DNA of 64,000 nt from Myxococcales bacterium (GCA_016712525.1 JADJQX010000007.1:62001-126000), one strand, 5' to 3'. Counted from the stretch's first letter, positions 41,131-52,043 are shown. Made by a program: numbers and translations. The notes: generated by a model not told the origin, from the letters alone.

Positions 41131-42066
41131 ATGCGACTTCGACCGCTTGTCTTCCTCACGGTCATGCTCTCCGCCGCCTCGGTCGGCACCATGATCGTCT
41201 CCTGCACCGGCGACGACGGCTACACCCCGAGCGACGCCTCGGCCGACGTCGGCCCGAAGGACGTGCTCGTGCCCGACGCCAAGCCGGTCGACGCGGGGAC
41301 CGACGCGGCCGACGCCGCCGACGCGCGCGACGCCGCCAACGCCGACTCGGGGGACGCGAGCGACGCCGCCGACACGTCCGTGATTACGCCCGACGCGACG
41401 GTCATCCTCGCTCACGCCCAGAACGAGATCGAGGCGCTCTGCACCCTCACGCGGGGCTGTTGCCTCGCGGCCGGTCAGGCCCAGTTCGACATGGCCAAGT
41501 GCCGCACGCTCTACCAAGGGTACGGGTTCCAAGGAGACCTCGTCACCGTATCCGACGCGGTCCTCCGCGGCGGCCAAGTGACGGTCGACACGGGCAAGGG
41601 CGCCGCCTGTTACCAGGGCATCCGAACGCTTGGGTGCAAGAACATCACGTCGAGCACGTACTCGGGGGCGCTCAACCTCTGCCAGACGACCCTGCAAGGG
41701 ACCGTGCCGGTCAACGGCAACTGCCGCGCCACGGTCGAGTGCCAGACCGGCCACTACTGCGAGGCCTTCGCCGACGGCGGCGTCTTTCCGAGCGACTCGG
41801 GCACCGGCGACGCAGCCGTGGCGCCGATCGTCGGTCGCTGCCGCCCCATCAAGGCGATCGGTGACACCTGCGCGAGCGACGAAGAGTGCGCCTACCGCCT
41901 CAACGGCAACGCGTGCGACACGGCCACGAACAAGTGCGTGGGGCCGCTCGCCAACAGCTCCGCCTGCCGCTTCTCCGGTCAGTGCTCGAGCAAGATCTGC
42001 CTCGGCACCTGCGAGCCCCAGATCACCGATCTCATCACCGCCGCGGAGTGCGACATCTTCCGCTGA
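41131..42066 (+). CDS. Lipoprotein with Asp/Ala-rich linker and Cys-rich C-terminal half
   Basis: 311 residues, signal MRLRPLVFLTVMLSAASVGTMIVSC ending in a lipobox. A 50-residue Asp/Ala linker (DAGTDAADAADARDAANAD) is followed by a globular part with spaced cysteines (LCTLTRGCCLAAGQAQFDMAKC, CQTGHYCEAFADGG, CASDEECAYRLNGNACD, CRFSGQCSSKIC). This style is typical of myxobacterial surface lipoproteins of unknown function. A strong terminator lies directly downstream. Confidence 0.82.
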   Translation: MRLRPLVFLTVMLSAASVGTMIVSCTGDDGYTPSDASADVGPKDVLVPDAKPVDAGTDAADAADARDAANADSGDASDAADTSVITPDATVILAHAQNEIEALCTLTRGCCLAAGQAQFDMAKCRTLYQGYGFQGDLVTVSDAVLRGGQVTVDTGKGAACYQGIRTLGCKNITSSTYSGALNLCQTTLQGTVPVNGNCRATVECQTGHYCEAFADGGVFPSDSGTGDAAVAPIVGRCRPIKAIGDTCASDEECAYRLNGNACDTATNKCVGPLANSSACRFSGQCSSKICLGTCEPQITDLITAAECDIFR

Positions 42067-42081
42067 AGCGTCGACCGACCG

Positions 42082-42125
42082 GGAGAGCGGAGAGCCGGCT
42101 CGGTGCCCGCTCTCCGTTTCTTTTT
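42082..42125 (+). terminator. Rho-independent terminator of the lipoprotein gene
   Basis: ggagagcgg (42082-42090) pairs perfectly with ccgctctcc (42107-42115); the loop contains the palindrome gagccggctc. A T-rich tract (gtttcttttt) follows at once. The best intrinsic terminator in the window. Confidence 0.8.
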
Positions 42126-42142
42126 CCCTCCGTCGGCAGCGA

Positions 42143-42366
42143 AGCATCGCCGGCGATGGCGCGAAGCACCGCCGGAGGTGCTTGGGTCCGTGGAGCACGA
42201 CGCGTGGGCAAGGGCTCCCCTTCGGCGCGGGCGGGAGGACGGTCACGTCGGTGGGCTTGGAGCATCGCCGGCGATGGCGCGAAGCACCGCCGGAGGTGCT
42301 TGGGTCAGGGGAGCACGACGCGCGGGCAAGGGCTCCCCTTCGGCTCGGCCGGGAGGACGGTCACGT
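42143..42366. repeat. Imperfect 118-bp tandem direct duplication with nested hairpins
   Basis: Two copies begin at 42143 and 42261 (period 118). They are about 93% identical over the first 106 bp. Each holds a perfect 14-bp palindrome catcgccggcgatg (42145-42158 and 42263-42276) followed by a gcacc/ggtgc hairpin. Copy 2 contains the last codons and stop of the glycosyltransferase-like gene; copy 1 carries a degraded version without the stop. A past tandem duplication of the gene's 3' end is the likely origin. Confidence 0.8.
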
Positions 42367-43603
42367 CCTCGGGGCGCCCGTACGCGGCGAGCAGCGCGAA
42401 GTGCTCGTAGGCGCACGGAGCCACCGCGAACGGTCCCGCGCCGCGCAGGGCGAGCCCCCGAGCGACCTGCGCGCTCCGATCCGCGTCGCCTCCGCCAGGG
42501 GCCTCCGTGGCCGCGAACCGAAGCGCTCCGGCGAGCCCCAGCGCCACGGCCACGGCCCCCCACGCGCGGCGTGACACGAGCCCTTCGGTCGCACGCCCCG
42601 CGCCGAGCGCGACGACCGCGGTCACGACCCCAAGCCACGCGCGCTCGGCGTGGTGGGTAGGGGCGCCGTCGTTCACGTTCCCTACGACCAGGAAGGCTCC
42701 CACGCCGAGGAGGCCGACGAGGACCACGCGCGCCGCCGCCGTGAGTCGCGCGGGCACGCGCACGACGAGCAGCAGCGCCGCGACGAGCGCCTCCGGGAAG
42801 TGCACGACGAGCAGGCGAGGGTAGGCGAGGAGGCGCTCCGAGAGCGCGATCTCGGGCCCGCCTTGCGCGAGCATGCGTTTGTACCTCGCCACCCGAAAGA
42901 GAAAGTGCGTCGCCGAGCCGTGGCTCCAGCGGTTCCACACCATCCAGCCGAGCGCACCCGCGAGGCCGAGCCCCACCGCGAGCGCGAGCACCCGGAGGTC
43001 GGCTCCCCGCTCCGCGCGCCCGAGCCACGCGAGCGAGATCGCCACCACGACCGCCGCCGGCCACGCCTCGTACCGGCAGAGCGTCGCGGCGAGGGCCAGC
43101 GCTCCGGCCGTGAGCCTCGTCGCGCGATCGGCTCGCCCCGGGGGCAGCGCCGAGAAGAGCAGCGCCGCCGCCACGAGGCCGGCGGTCGGGGCCTCCGGCA
43201 CCGTCGCCGCGGAGCAGAAGAGGGACCAGGGCAGGAGCGCGGCTGCCGCGAGCCCGAAGAGCCGCGCGTGCCGAGAGAGGCCCGTCCGGAGGAGCGCGAC
43301 GTGGAGCGCCACCTGCGAAGCAAGCACGAACCCGACCGACGCGACCCTCGCTACGGCGAGCGACCTCCCGAACGCCGCCATCGCGACGCCCATCACGTGA
43401 AAGGGGAGCGGGAGCCAGCTCGTCCCGCTTGGATCCAGCGCAGGAGACGCTACCCACCGCTCGGCGATCACGACCCGTGCGTAGTCATCGTCGGACACGG
43501 CCCGGAAGCCGAGACCGAGCACGACCAGCACGAGCAGCGCCCGCACCACGAGCGCCCCGGAAACCTCGAGCGCGAGAGCTCGGCGCTCGTCGGCGACCGG
43601 CAC
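42305..43603 (-). CDS. GT-C-type membrane glycosyltransferase-like protein
   Basis: 432 residues, about ten hydrophobic segments. The first extracytoplasmic loop carries SDDDYARVVIAERW, placed like the acidic catalytic motif of GT-C/PMT-ArnT proteins, followed by the WLPLPFHVMG loop and CRYEAWPAAVVV. It probably moves a sugar from a lipid carrier to an envelope acceptor, but the donor and acceptor are unknown. It is the last gene of the gap-pgk-tpiA-secG strand, 12 bases after secG. The stop lies in the second copy of the tandem repeat. Confidence 0.75.
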   Translation of the reverse strand: MPVADERRALALEVSGALVVRALLVLVVLGLGFRAVSDDDYARVVIAERWVASPALDPSGTSWLPLPFHVMGVAMAAFGRSLAVARVASVGFVLASQVALHVALLRTGLSRHARLFGLAAAALLPWSLFCSAATVPEAPTAGLVAAALLFSALPPGRADRATRLTAGALALAATLCRYEAWPAAVVVAISLAWLGRAERGADLRVLALAVGLGLAGALGWMVWNRWSHGSATHFLFRVARYKRMLAQGGPEIALSERLLAYPRLLVVHFPEALVAALLLVVRVPARLTAAARVVLVGLLGVGAFLVVGNVNDGAPTHHAERAWLGVVTAVVALGAGRATEGLVSRRAWGAVAVALGLAGALRFAATEAPGGGDADRSAQVARGLALRGAGPFAVAPCAYEHFALLAAYGRPEDVTVLPAEPKGSPCPRVVLP

Positions 43604-43615
43604 GGCGGAGGAGAG

Positions 43616-44038
43616 TTACTTGGCGGCGTCGGGCGACGCAGCGCTGGCGGGAGCCGCGGGCGCGCTCGGCGCGGGGGCCTCGGCTCCGGAGGGGGCGGGC
43701 GCGGCGCTCGGTGCCGGTGCGGCGGCCGAGTCCTTGGCGCGCGCCGTGCCGCTGGCGCCCTTCTTGTCGCGCTCTTTCTTCTCCTGAGCCTGGCGGTCCT
43801 GGAGGGAGCGATCGGTCGTGAAGTACGCGATGGCCACGCAGTTCAGCATGAAGAGCGCGGCGAGCACGGCCGTGCCGCGCGTGAGGAAGTTGCCCGCGCC
43901 CCGGCCGCCGAACACCTGGTTCGATGCACCCCCACCGAGCGCCGCGCCCATGCCGCCTCCTTTGCCCTGCTGGACGAGGATGAGCAGCACGAGGATGAGG
44001 CAGATAAGGACGTGGAGGATGCTGAGGAAGGTGTTCAC
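43616..44038 (-). CDS. secG: SecG preprotein translocase subunit
   Basis: 140 residues with SecG features: first TM helix about 4-24 (FLSILHVLICLILVLLILVQQGKGGGMGAALGGG), the conserved Q-Q-G-K-G-G-G-M/L loop and QVFGGRGAGNFLTRGTAVLAALFMLNCVAIAYF as second helix. It associates with SecYE to speed export. The C-terminus (about 85-140) is an Ala/Pro/Ser-rich tail longer than in E. coli. It is 23 bases after tpiA, a gene order common in many bacteria. Confidence 0.93.
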   Translation of the reverse strand: MNTFLSILHVLICLILVLLILVQQGKGGGMGAALGGGASNQVFGGRGAGNFLTRGTAVLAALFMLNCVAIAYFTTDRSLQDRQAQEKKERDKKGASGTARAKDSAAAPAPSAAPAPSGAEAPAPSAPAAPASAASPDAAK

Positions 44039-44061
44039 TTCGGGGCTCTAAAGGGCGAGGC

Positions 44062-44844
44062 TCAGGCGGGCGTACGGGTGGCGAGCGTCTCCGCCGCACG
44101 GGCGATAGCACCGAACTGGGCGGCATCCAAGCTCGCTCCACCGATAAGACCGCCATCGACGTTCGGACAGGCCAAAAGCGCCTCGGCGTTGTCGGGTTTC
44201 AAGGAGCCGCCGTAGAGAATCCTCGTCCCCTCGCCGAGCGCCGGCGCGGCCTTGACGAGCTCGGCTCGAATGGCCGCATGCACCTCTTCGGCCTCCTTCG
44301 GTCCGGCGACCTTGCCCGTACCGATGGCCCAGACCGGCTCGTACGCGATCGCGACGGGGCGCGTGGCGCTCTTCAAGGTCTCGAGCACGGCCGCCACCTG
44401 CGCGAGCACGACGTCGAGGGTCTTCCCGGCCTCGCGCTCCTCGAGCGTCTCTCCGACGCAGACGATCGGCGAGAGCCCCGCCGAGAGCGCCGCGGCCGTC
44501 TTCTGGTTCACCCACGTGTCGGTGTCGCCGAAGAGCTGACGCCGCTCGGAGTGCCCGACGATGACCCACGTGCACCCCGCCTCGGCGAGCATCGCCGCAC
44601 TGACCTCGCCCGTGAACGCGCCCTTCTCTTTGTCGTGCACGTTCTGGGCGGCGAGCAGCACGCCGCTCCCGTCGCACTCGTGGGCCACCGCCGCGAGCAC
44701 GGTGAACGGGGGAGCCACGAGGAGCTCGACGTGCGGCACGCTCTTGGAGAGCGCGACGACCTCGGCGGCGAGCGTGATTCCGCTCGTGCCGCCGTGGTGC
44801 ATCTTCCAGTTGCCTGCGATGAGGGGGGTGCGCTTCGGGTTCAT
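44062..44844 (-). CDS. tpiA: Triosephosphate isomerase
   Basis: 260 residues, TIM barrel interconverting dihydroxyacetone phosphate and glyceraldehyde-3-phosphate. Motifs: GNWKMHHGG with catalytic Lys at the N-terminus, VIVGHSERRQLFGD holding the catalytic His, AYEPVWAIGTGKVA with the catalytic Glu and loop 6, and ILYGGSLKPDNAEALL for phosphate binding. Start ATG 44844. It follows pgk by 78 bases in a glycolytic operon. Confidence 0.96.
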   Translation of the reverse strand: MNPKRTPLIAGNWKMHHGGTSGITLAAEVVALSKSVPHVELLVAPPFTVLAAVAHECDGSGVLLAAQNVHDKEKGAFTGEVSAAMLAEAGCTWVIVGHSERRQLFGDTDTWVNQKTAAALSAGLSPIVCVGETLEEREAGKTLDVVLAQVAAVLETLKSATRPVAIAYEPVWAIGTGKVAGPKEAEEVHAAIRAELVKAAPALGEGTRILYGGSLKPDNAEALLACPNVDGGLIGGASLDAAQFGAIARAAETLATRTPA

Positions 44845-44922
44845 GAGGCTCGTGGATCGCTGGGGTGAATCGTAACTATTCGATATGAATGGATAAACAG
44901 AGTCGCCTCGGGAGGCGGCCCG

Positions 44923-46125
44923 TCACGGGGCGGTGCGGAGGACCTCGATGCCCGGGAGCTTCTTGCCTTCGATGAGCTCGAGCGACGCGCCGCCACCCGT
45001 CGAGATGTGGCTCATCTTCGAGGCGATGTCGCCGCCCGCCGCGTGCACGGCCGCCGCGCTGTCCCCTCCGCCGACCACGGTGAAGGCGTCCGAGGCCGCG
45101 AGCGCCTTGGCGAGCCCGAACGTGCCGGCCGCGAAGGGGGCCTTCTCGAAGAGGCCCATCGGCCCGTTCCAGAAGACGGTCTTCGCGCCGCCGAACGCCG
45201 CGGCGAACGCCTCGAGGCTCTTCGGGCCGATGTCGAGCGCCATGTGGTGCTCGGGCACGGCATCGGCCGCGACCACTTTGCCCTCCTTGGCCTCGAGGCT
45301 CTGGGCGACGACGAGGTCGGTCGGGAGCAAGAGCTCCACCTTCTTCGCCTTGGCCTTCTCGAGGATCGTGCGCGCGAGCGAGAGCTTGTCGCCCTCGATC
45401 TTGGAGGCCTGGAGGTTCTTTCCCTGGGCGGCGAGGAAGGTGTTCGCCATGGCCCCGCCGATGACGAGCACCTGCACCTGCTCGAGGAGGGCGTCGACCA
45501 CCGCGATTTTGTCGGACACCTTCGCGCCGCCGAGCACGGCGACGTAGGGCTTGTCGGGCGCGGTCACGAGCTTGCCGAGGGCGGCGATCTCCTTCTCGAG
45601 AAGGAAGCCGCACCCGCGATCCCGAAAGAGCTTCGCCATCCCGTGCACGCTCGCGTGGGCGCGGTGGACGCACCCGAAGGCGTCGTCGACGTAGATCTCG
45701 GCGAGCTCGGCGAGCTTCTGCGCGAAGGCCTCGTCGTTCTTCTCTTCCTCGGGGTGGAAGCGGAGGTTCTCGAGCAGACAGACCTGACCGCCGCGGAGGT
45801 CTTGCACGACCTTCTTGGGGGCGTCGCCGATGCAGTCCTCCGGGAGGTGGACCTCGACGCCGAGGAGCTCGGCCAGGCGGGCGCCGGCGGGCTCCAGCGA
45901 GAGGCCTTCGGTCTTGCCGGGCTTCGGTCGGCCGAGGTGGCTCGCGAGCACGAGGCGCGCGCCGCGCTCGAGCGCGTGTTTGATCGTCGGCAGCGCCTCG
46001 CGGATGCGCGAGTCGTCGGTGATCTTCCCGCCGTCGAGGGGCACGTTGAAGTCGACGCGGACGAAGACCTTCTTGTTCTCGATGGGGAGGTCGCGGATGG
46101 AGGAGATGCCGGCGAGCGGATTCAT
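44923..46125 (-). CDS. pgk: Phosphoglycerate kinase
   Basis: 400 residues; transfers phosphate between 1,3-bisphosphoglycerate and ADP. Family signature KKVFVRVDFNVPLDGGKITDDSRIREALPTIKHAL near the N-terminus (substrate Arg), SHLGRPK, LLENLRF, LGGAKVSDKI in the nucleotide domain, and the C-terminal VVGGGDSAAAVHAAG and HISTGGGASLELIEG loops. Start ATG 46125; 109 bases after gap. It is intact. Confidence 0.97.
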   Translation of the reverse strand: MNPLAGISSIRDLPIENKKVFVRVDFNVPLDGGKITDDSRIREALPTIKHALERGARLVLASHLGRPKPGKTEGLSLEPAGARLAELLGVEVHLPEDCIGDAPKKVVQDLRGGQVCLLENLRFHPEEEKNDEAFAQKLAELAEIYVDDAFGCVHRAHASVHGMAKLFRDRGCGFLLEKEIAALGKLVTAPDKPYVAVLGGAKVSDKIAVVDALLEQVQVLVIGGAMANTFLAAQGKNLQASKIEGDKLSLARTILEKAKAKKVELLLPTDLVVAQSLEAKEGKVVAADAVPEHHMALDIGPKSLEAFAAAFGGAKTVFWNGPMGLFEKAPFAAGTFGLAKALAASDAFTVVGGGDSAAAVHAAGGDIASKMSHISTGGGASLELIEGKKLPGIEVLRTAP

Positions 46126-46234
46126 GAGCGCTTTCCTTGGGTTACGAAGGTCCGTGGCGTGGGCTCGACGAGGGCTGGGGAGCGAGCCCGTGCCACCCGA
46201 CGAGGGCGGGGCACGGGCAGCGCTCGGCCGACGC

Positions 46235-47251
46235 TCAGAGCTTCGCGGCGACGAGCTGCGCGAGGTCGATCATGCGGTTCGAGAAGCCCCACTCGTTGTC
46301 GTACCAGCTCATGATCTTGGCGAAGTTGTCGCCGAGGACCTGGGTCACGGTGGCGTCGAAGATCGAGGAGCGCGGATCGCCGATGAAGTCGCTCGAGACG
46401 AGCGGCTCCTCCGTGTAGCCGAGGATGCCCTTCATCGGGCCCTTGGACGCCGCCTTGATGGCCGCGTGGATGGCGTCCTTCGACATGGGCTTCTCGGTGG
46501 TGAACGAGAGGTCGACGACCGACACGTCCATCGTGGGGACGCGAATGGCCTGGCCGTCGAACTTGCCCTTCAGCTCGGGGACCACCTCGGCGAGGGCCTT
46601 GGCGGCGCCGGTCGACGACGGGATCATGTTCTGGGCGGCGGCGCGCGCGCGGCGGAGGTCGCCCTTGCGGTGCGGGATGTCGAGCACGGCCTGATCGTTC
46701 GTGTACGAGTGCACCGTGGTCATGAGGCCCTGCTTGATGCCGAACGCCTGGTGCAGGACCTTGGCGACGGGGGCGAGGCAGTTGGTCGTGCACGAGCCGT
46801 TCGAGAGCAGGTGGTGCTTCGAGGTGTCGTAGAGCTCGTGGTTGACGCCCATCACGATGGTGAGATCGTGGTTCTTGGCGGGGGCCGAGACGATGACCTT
46901 CTTGGCGCCGGCGTCGAAGTGCGGCTGGCACTTCTCCTTGTCGGTGAAGAGGCCCGTGCACTCGAAGACGATGTCGACGCCGAGGTCCTTCCAGGGGAGC
47001 TTGCCGGGCTCTTTCTCGGCGAGGATCTTGATGTCCTTGCCGGCGATCGTGAGCTTGCCCTCACCCGCGGTGGCGCGCTGCTCGGCGCGGCCGTGCACCG
47101 TGTCGTAGTTGTAGAGGTGCGCCAGGGTGGCCGGGTTGGTCAAATCGTTGATGGCGACGAGCTCGAGGTCTCCGACCCCGCGCTCGTGCAGGGCGCGAAC
47201 GACGCAGCGGCCGATACGTCCGAAACCGTTGATGGCGATCTTCTTCGACAT
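46235..47251 (-). CDS. gap: Type I glyceraldehyde-3-phosphate dehydrogenase
   Basis: 338 residues; NAD-binding INGFGRIGRCVVRAL at the N-terminus, catalytic Cys in NGSCTTNCLAPVAKVLH, catalytic His in the HSYTNDQAVLDIPHRKGDLRRARAAAQNMIPSSTGAAKA region, and the C-terminal SWYDNEWGFSNRMIDLA. First gene of gap-pgk-tpiA-secG. Start ATG 47251. It is intact. Confidence 0.97.
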   Translation of the reverse strand: MSKKIAINGFGRIGRCVVRALHERGVGDLELVAINDLTNPATLAHLYNYDTVHGRAEQRATAGEGKLTIAGKDIKILAEKEPGKLPWKDLGVDIVFECTGLFTDKEKCQPHFDAGAKKVIVSAPAKNHDLTIVMGVNHELYDTSKHHLLSNGSCTTNCLAPVAKVLHQAFGIKQGLMTTVHSYTNDQAVLDIPHRKGDLRRARAAAQNMIPSSTGAAKALAEVVPELKGKFDGQAIRVPTMDVSVVDLSFTTEKPMSKDAIHAAIKAASKGPMKGILGYTEEPLVSSDFIGDPRSSIFDATVTQVLGDNFAKIMSWYDNEWGFSNRMIDLAQLVAAKL

Positions 47252-47413
47252 GGCTCAGAGCTCCTTCTCGGGGGCCGGAAGGTAGTCAGAAGTACGCCCC
47301 CGGGCAACCCTCGACCGCGGCATTCTTCGGGCTTTTTTCGGCGCAAGGACTGCTCCGTCGCGCAAATGCCGCGTGTCGACCGTGTGGCGTTCGGGTGACA
47401 TTCGAAAAGACGA

Positions 47414-47435
47414 AGGCCCCTCGTGGGAGGGGCCT
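47414..47435 (-). terminator. Intrinsic terminator downstream of ftsH
   Basis: aggcccct/aggggcct, a perfect 8-bp stem with a 6-base loop (47414-47421 and 47428-47435). On the minus strand it is followed by ttcgtctttt, a short T-rich tract, 27 bases after the ftsH stop. Confidence 0.7.
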
Positions 47436-47461
47436 CGTGGGTCGTTTCGTGGGTGCGTAGG

Positions 47462-49400
<1,939 letters not shown>

Positions 49401-49537
49401 GTGTGACCTCGGCCCTCGGCGAACGCGAGGGGGGAGCAGAGGTGCCGACCGGCGGACGGGCGGCTCGAGACGAAGGGAACGAGACTTCTAGCTTACTATG
49501 GCTCCCGAAGGCCCGAGGCACGAGTTTCGGGAGGTCT

Positions 49538-50551
49538 TTACGGGCCTTTACGAGGAGGCCGAGTGGGCGGGGGGGCGGCGGAGGAGGCGGTTACGGGGGG
49601 CGTGCGCTCCCGAGAGGGAGGTGTGTCCGAGGGCCCAGGAAGGATCACGACGCGGCCCGCAGGACGATCATAGGTCGCGAAGTGCCCGTTGGGGAGCGCT
49701 ACGGCCATTTTTCGTGGCCCGCTGGGGCCGAGGCGGTCGAGCTCGGCCCTCGCGCGGCGCCCCGCGCCCGCGGGGGACGGCGTGAGCACCCCGTCGCGGC
49801 GGAGGGCGACGAGCTCGTCGCACACCGCTGTCACGTGCTCGACGAGCCGCGGGTCGAGCGCGAGCAGCTGCGGCACCACCTCCGCGCGGACCTTGGCGCG
49901 GAGGTAGCGTGGGTCGAGGTTGGACGGGTCGCTCGCGTAGGTAAGGCCATGTCGGGTAATGTGCGTCATGATGTCGGCCTTCCGCGCGCGGACGAGCGGC
50001 CTCACGAGGTGGCCCTCACGTGGCGGGAGCACGGCGAGGCCGTAGAGCCCAGCGCCTCGGGCGAGCCTCATGAGGAACGTCTCGGCGCGGTCGTCGGCGT
50101 GGTGCGCGGTCGCGACCAAGGTCGCGCCCGCGCGCCCCGCCGACGCCTCGTGGGCCGCCTCGAGCAGCGCCGCGTGCCGAGCCTCCCGCGCGCGCGCGTG
50201 GAGGTTCGGCCCGGGGCGCACCGCGACGCGCTTCGTGACCCACGGCACCCCGTGCCGCGCCGCGAGCTCCGCGCCGAGGCGGAGCTCCGCCTCCGCCTCG
50301 GCGCGGAGCCCGTGGTCCACGCCGCACGCGACGAGCGCGAGCCGCACCCCGTCGCGCTCGCGCGCGGCCACGCGCGCGAGCGCGTCGAGGAGCGCGATGG
50401 AGTCGGGGCCGCCGCTGACGCCGACGAGAAGCGTGCATCCTGCACGCTTCTCGTCGGGCGTGAGGGTGGCGAGGAGCTCACGACGCGCGAGCGTCGTGAG
50501 CGACGGGGCGTGGGAGCCGCGGGGGCCGCGGGGGCCGCGAGCGCGGCTCAC
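49538..50551 (-). CDS. tilS: tRNA(Ile)-lysidine synthetase TilS
   Basis: 337 residues from GTG 50551, overlapping the previous stop (GTGA). PP-loop SGGPDS near 46-51 (TLLVGVSGGPDSIALLDAL), then DHGLRAEAEAEL and TAHHADDRAETFLMRLARGAGLYGL, all TilS hallmarks. It converts the CAU anticodon cytidine to lysidine. The N-terminus before the PP-loop is longer than usual, and three perfect inverted repeats (50421-50562) sit in this part of the gene and at its start. The C-terminal TilS-C domain is short or divergent. Confidence 0.93.
   Translation of the reverse strand: MSRARGPRGPRGSHAPSLTTLARRELLATLTPDEKRAGCTLLVGVSGGPDSIALLDALARVAARERDGVRLALVACGVDHGLRAEAEAELRLGAELAARHGVPWVTKRVAVRPGPNLHARAREARHAALLEAAHEASAGRAGATLVATAHHADDRAETFLMRLARGAGLYGLAVLPPREGHLVRPLVRARKADIMTHITRHGLTYASDPSNLDPRYLRAKVRAEVVPQLLALDPRLVEHVTAVCDELVALRRDGVLTPSPAGAGRRARAELDRLGPSGPRKMAVALPNGHFATYDRPAGRVVILPGPSDTPPSRERTPPVTASSAAPPPTRPPRKGP
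50421..50457. repeat. Perfect 17-bp stem, 3-base loop hairpin inside tilS
   Basis: ccgacgagaagcgtgca (50421-50437), loop tcc, and its exact complement at 50441-50457. It is within the coding part just before the PP-loop of TilS. By stem length this is the strongest inverted repeat seen in the window. Confidence 0.85.
50476..50501. repeat. Perfect 11-bp stem, 4-base loop hairpin inside tilS
   Basis: gctcacgacgc (50476-50486), loop gcga, gcgtcgtgagc (50491-50501). Second of three perfect inverted repeats in the first part of tilS. Confidence 0.8.
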
Positions 50552-50562
50552 GAGCCGCGCTC
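50539..50562. repeat. Perfect 11-bp stem, 2-base centre hairpin over the tilS start
   Basis: gagcgcggctc (50539-50549), centre ac, gagccgcgctc (50552-50562). The stop codon of the methyltransferase gene and the GTG start of tilS (50551-50548) lie at its centre, so folding would bury the start. Confidence 0.8.
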
Positions 50563-51882
50563 ACGGGCGCGGAGGACGGCGAGGGTCTCGACGTGGCTCG
50601 TCTCGGGGAACATCTCGAACACGGTGAGCGACACGAGCTCGAAGCGCGCGTCGAGGATCCCGAGATCGCGGCCGAGGGTCGGCGGATCGCAGGAGACCAT
50701 GACGACCCCCGTGACCTTCGAGCGCGCGAGGCGCTCGCACACCGCGCGCGCGCCCGCGCGCGGTGGGTCGAGCACCACGACCCGCGTCCCGTCGGGGATG
50801 GGCGCGTCGTCCGCGTTCGCGTGGACCACGCGAACGCGGCCCCCGAGCCCCCGCCCCCCGAGGTTCGTCCGCATCGCGTCGCACGCATCCTCGGACGCCT
50901 CGATCGCGACCATCGGCGCGTCCGGGAGCGCCGCCGCGAGGGCGACGGTGAGGTTCCCCGACCCGGCGTAGAGCTCGAGCACCGACTTCCCCTTCGTCGA
51001 CGCCGCGAAGAGGCGCGCCGCCGCAGCGCCGACCGCGTTCGCGAGCGCCGCGTTCGTCTCGCCGTTGGCCTGCGCGAAACCTCCCGCGGGAAAGACGAGG
51101 TCCTTCCCGTCGGCGCCGAGCGTCGTCGGACGGACGTGCCCGACCTTCGCGCCGTCGAACGAGATGCCAGCGAGCCTCCCGTCGCGCACGGCCGCCTCGG
51201 CGCGCGCGAACACCGCGCCTGGCAGCGGCTCTCCCCGGAACGTGACCACGACCGTTGGGCGTGGGGCGCCGTCGGGCCCACGGCCCATCGCGAGGTGGGC
51301 CTCCCCCTCGCCGGACGCGCCGTCCAGAATGTCGACGAGCAGGTCACGTACGCGGTCGAGGGCGGGATCGAGCACGACGCACGACGCGATGCGAAGGGTC
51401 GTGTGGGTGCCGCGGGCGAACATGCCGACGACGGGGCGCCTCCCGCGTCGTGCGTCGATGTGCACACGCGCTCGCTCGCGCGCGCCGAGGGCGCGGCCCG
51501 TGGGGTGACGCTCGATCGCCGCGTCGCGGAGCCCTGCCGGCAAGCTCGCCCGCACGATGGCGACGTGCGCGTCGCCTTGGGCCTCGGCCCGGAGGTGCAT
51601 GAAGTCACAGGCCCCGCAGGCGTCGAGGTGCGCGCACGGGATCTCGCCCGCCGGGCGCCGATCCGCCGATGGCGCCGTGATCTCGAGCACCCTCGCGCGA
51701 GCCGGCCGCGAGCCGAACGACACCTCCGCGAGCAAGCGATCGCCCTTCGCCGCGTGGGGCACGAACACGGCGCGCCGCTCCCCTCCGTGCTCCACGTGCG
51801 CCACCCCGAACCCCCCAGGGGCGATGCTCGTGACCTCGAGGGACGCCGTGACAGGCCGGCCGGGGGACTTGGGGCGGGACAT
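50548..51882 (-). CDS. TrmA/RlmD-like RNA (uracil-5-)-methyltransferase
   Basis: 444 residues. N-terminal TRAM-like beta barrel (about 12-70: SLEVTSIAPGGFGVAHVEHGG..AVFVPHAAKGDRLLAEV), then the Fe-S-type Cys set C-x5-C-x2-C (PCAHLDACGACDFMH) and a SAM-dependent domain with VLELYAGSGNLTVALA, DPPRAGARAVCERLA and the catalytic SCDPPTLGRDL. It methylates uracil-5 in rRNA or tRNA; the exact site cannot be told. Its stop overlaps the tilS start (GTGA). Start ATG 51882. Confidence 0.9.
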   Translation of the reverse strand: MSRPKSPGRPVTASLEVTSIAPGGFGVAHVEHGGERRAVFVPHAAKGDRLLAEVSFGSRPARARVLEITAPSADRRPAGEIPCAHLDACGACDFMHLRAEAQGDAHVAIVRASLPAGLRDAAIERHPTGRALGARERARVHIDARRGRRPVVGMFARGTHTTLRIASCVVLDPALDRVRDLLVDILDGASGEGEAHLAMGRGPDGAPRPTVVVTFRGEPLPGAVFARAEAAVRDGRLAGISFDGAKVGHVRPTTLGADGKDLVFPAGGFAQANGETNAALANAVGAAAARLFAASTKGKSVLELYAGSGNLTVALAAALPDAPMVAIEASEDACDAMRTNLGGRGLGGRVRVVHANADDAPIPDGTRVVVLDPPRAGARAVCERLARSKVTGVVMVSCDPPTLGRDLGILDARFELVSLTVFEMFPETSHVETLAVLRARERGS

Positions 51883-52043
51883 CCCCGCACCCTACACCGA
51901 CTCGGGCGCACCGCCGCGTGGCGCGCCCGCGTCCCGGCAAGGTGCGCCCGTGCGAACGCAAAAACGTGAATGAATCCTGATGTTTGTACGCGAAGGCTCC
52001 GCCCTCGTCCACGCTCCGCGGCGCCCGCGGACGGTGGCGGGGC

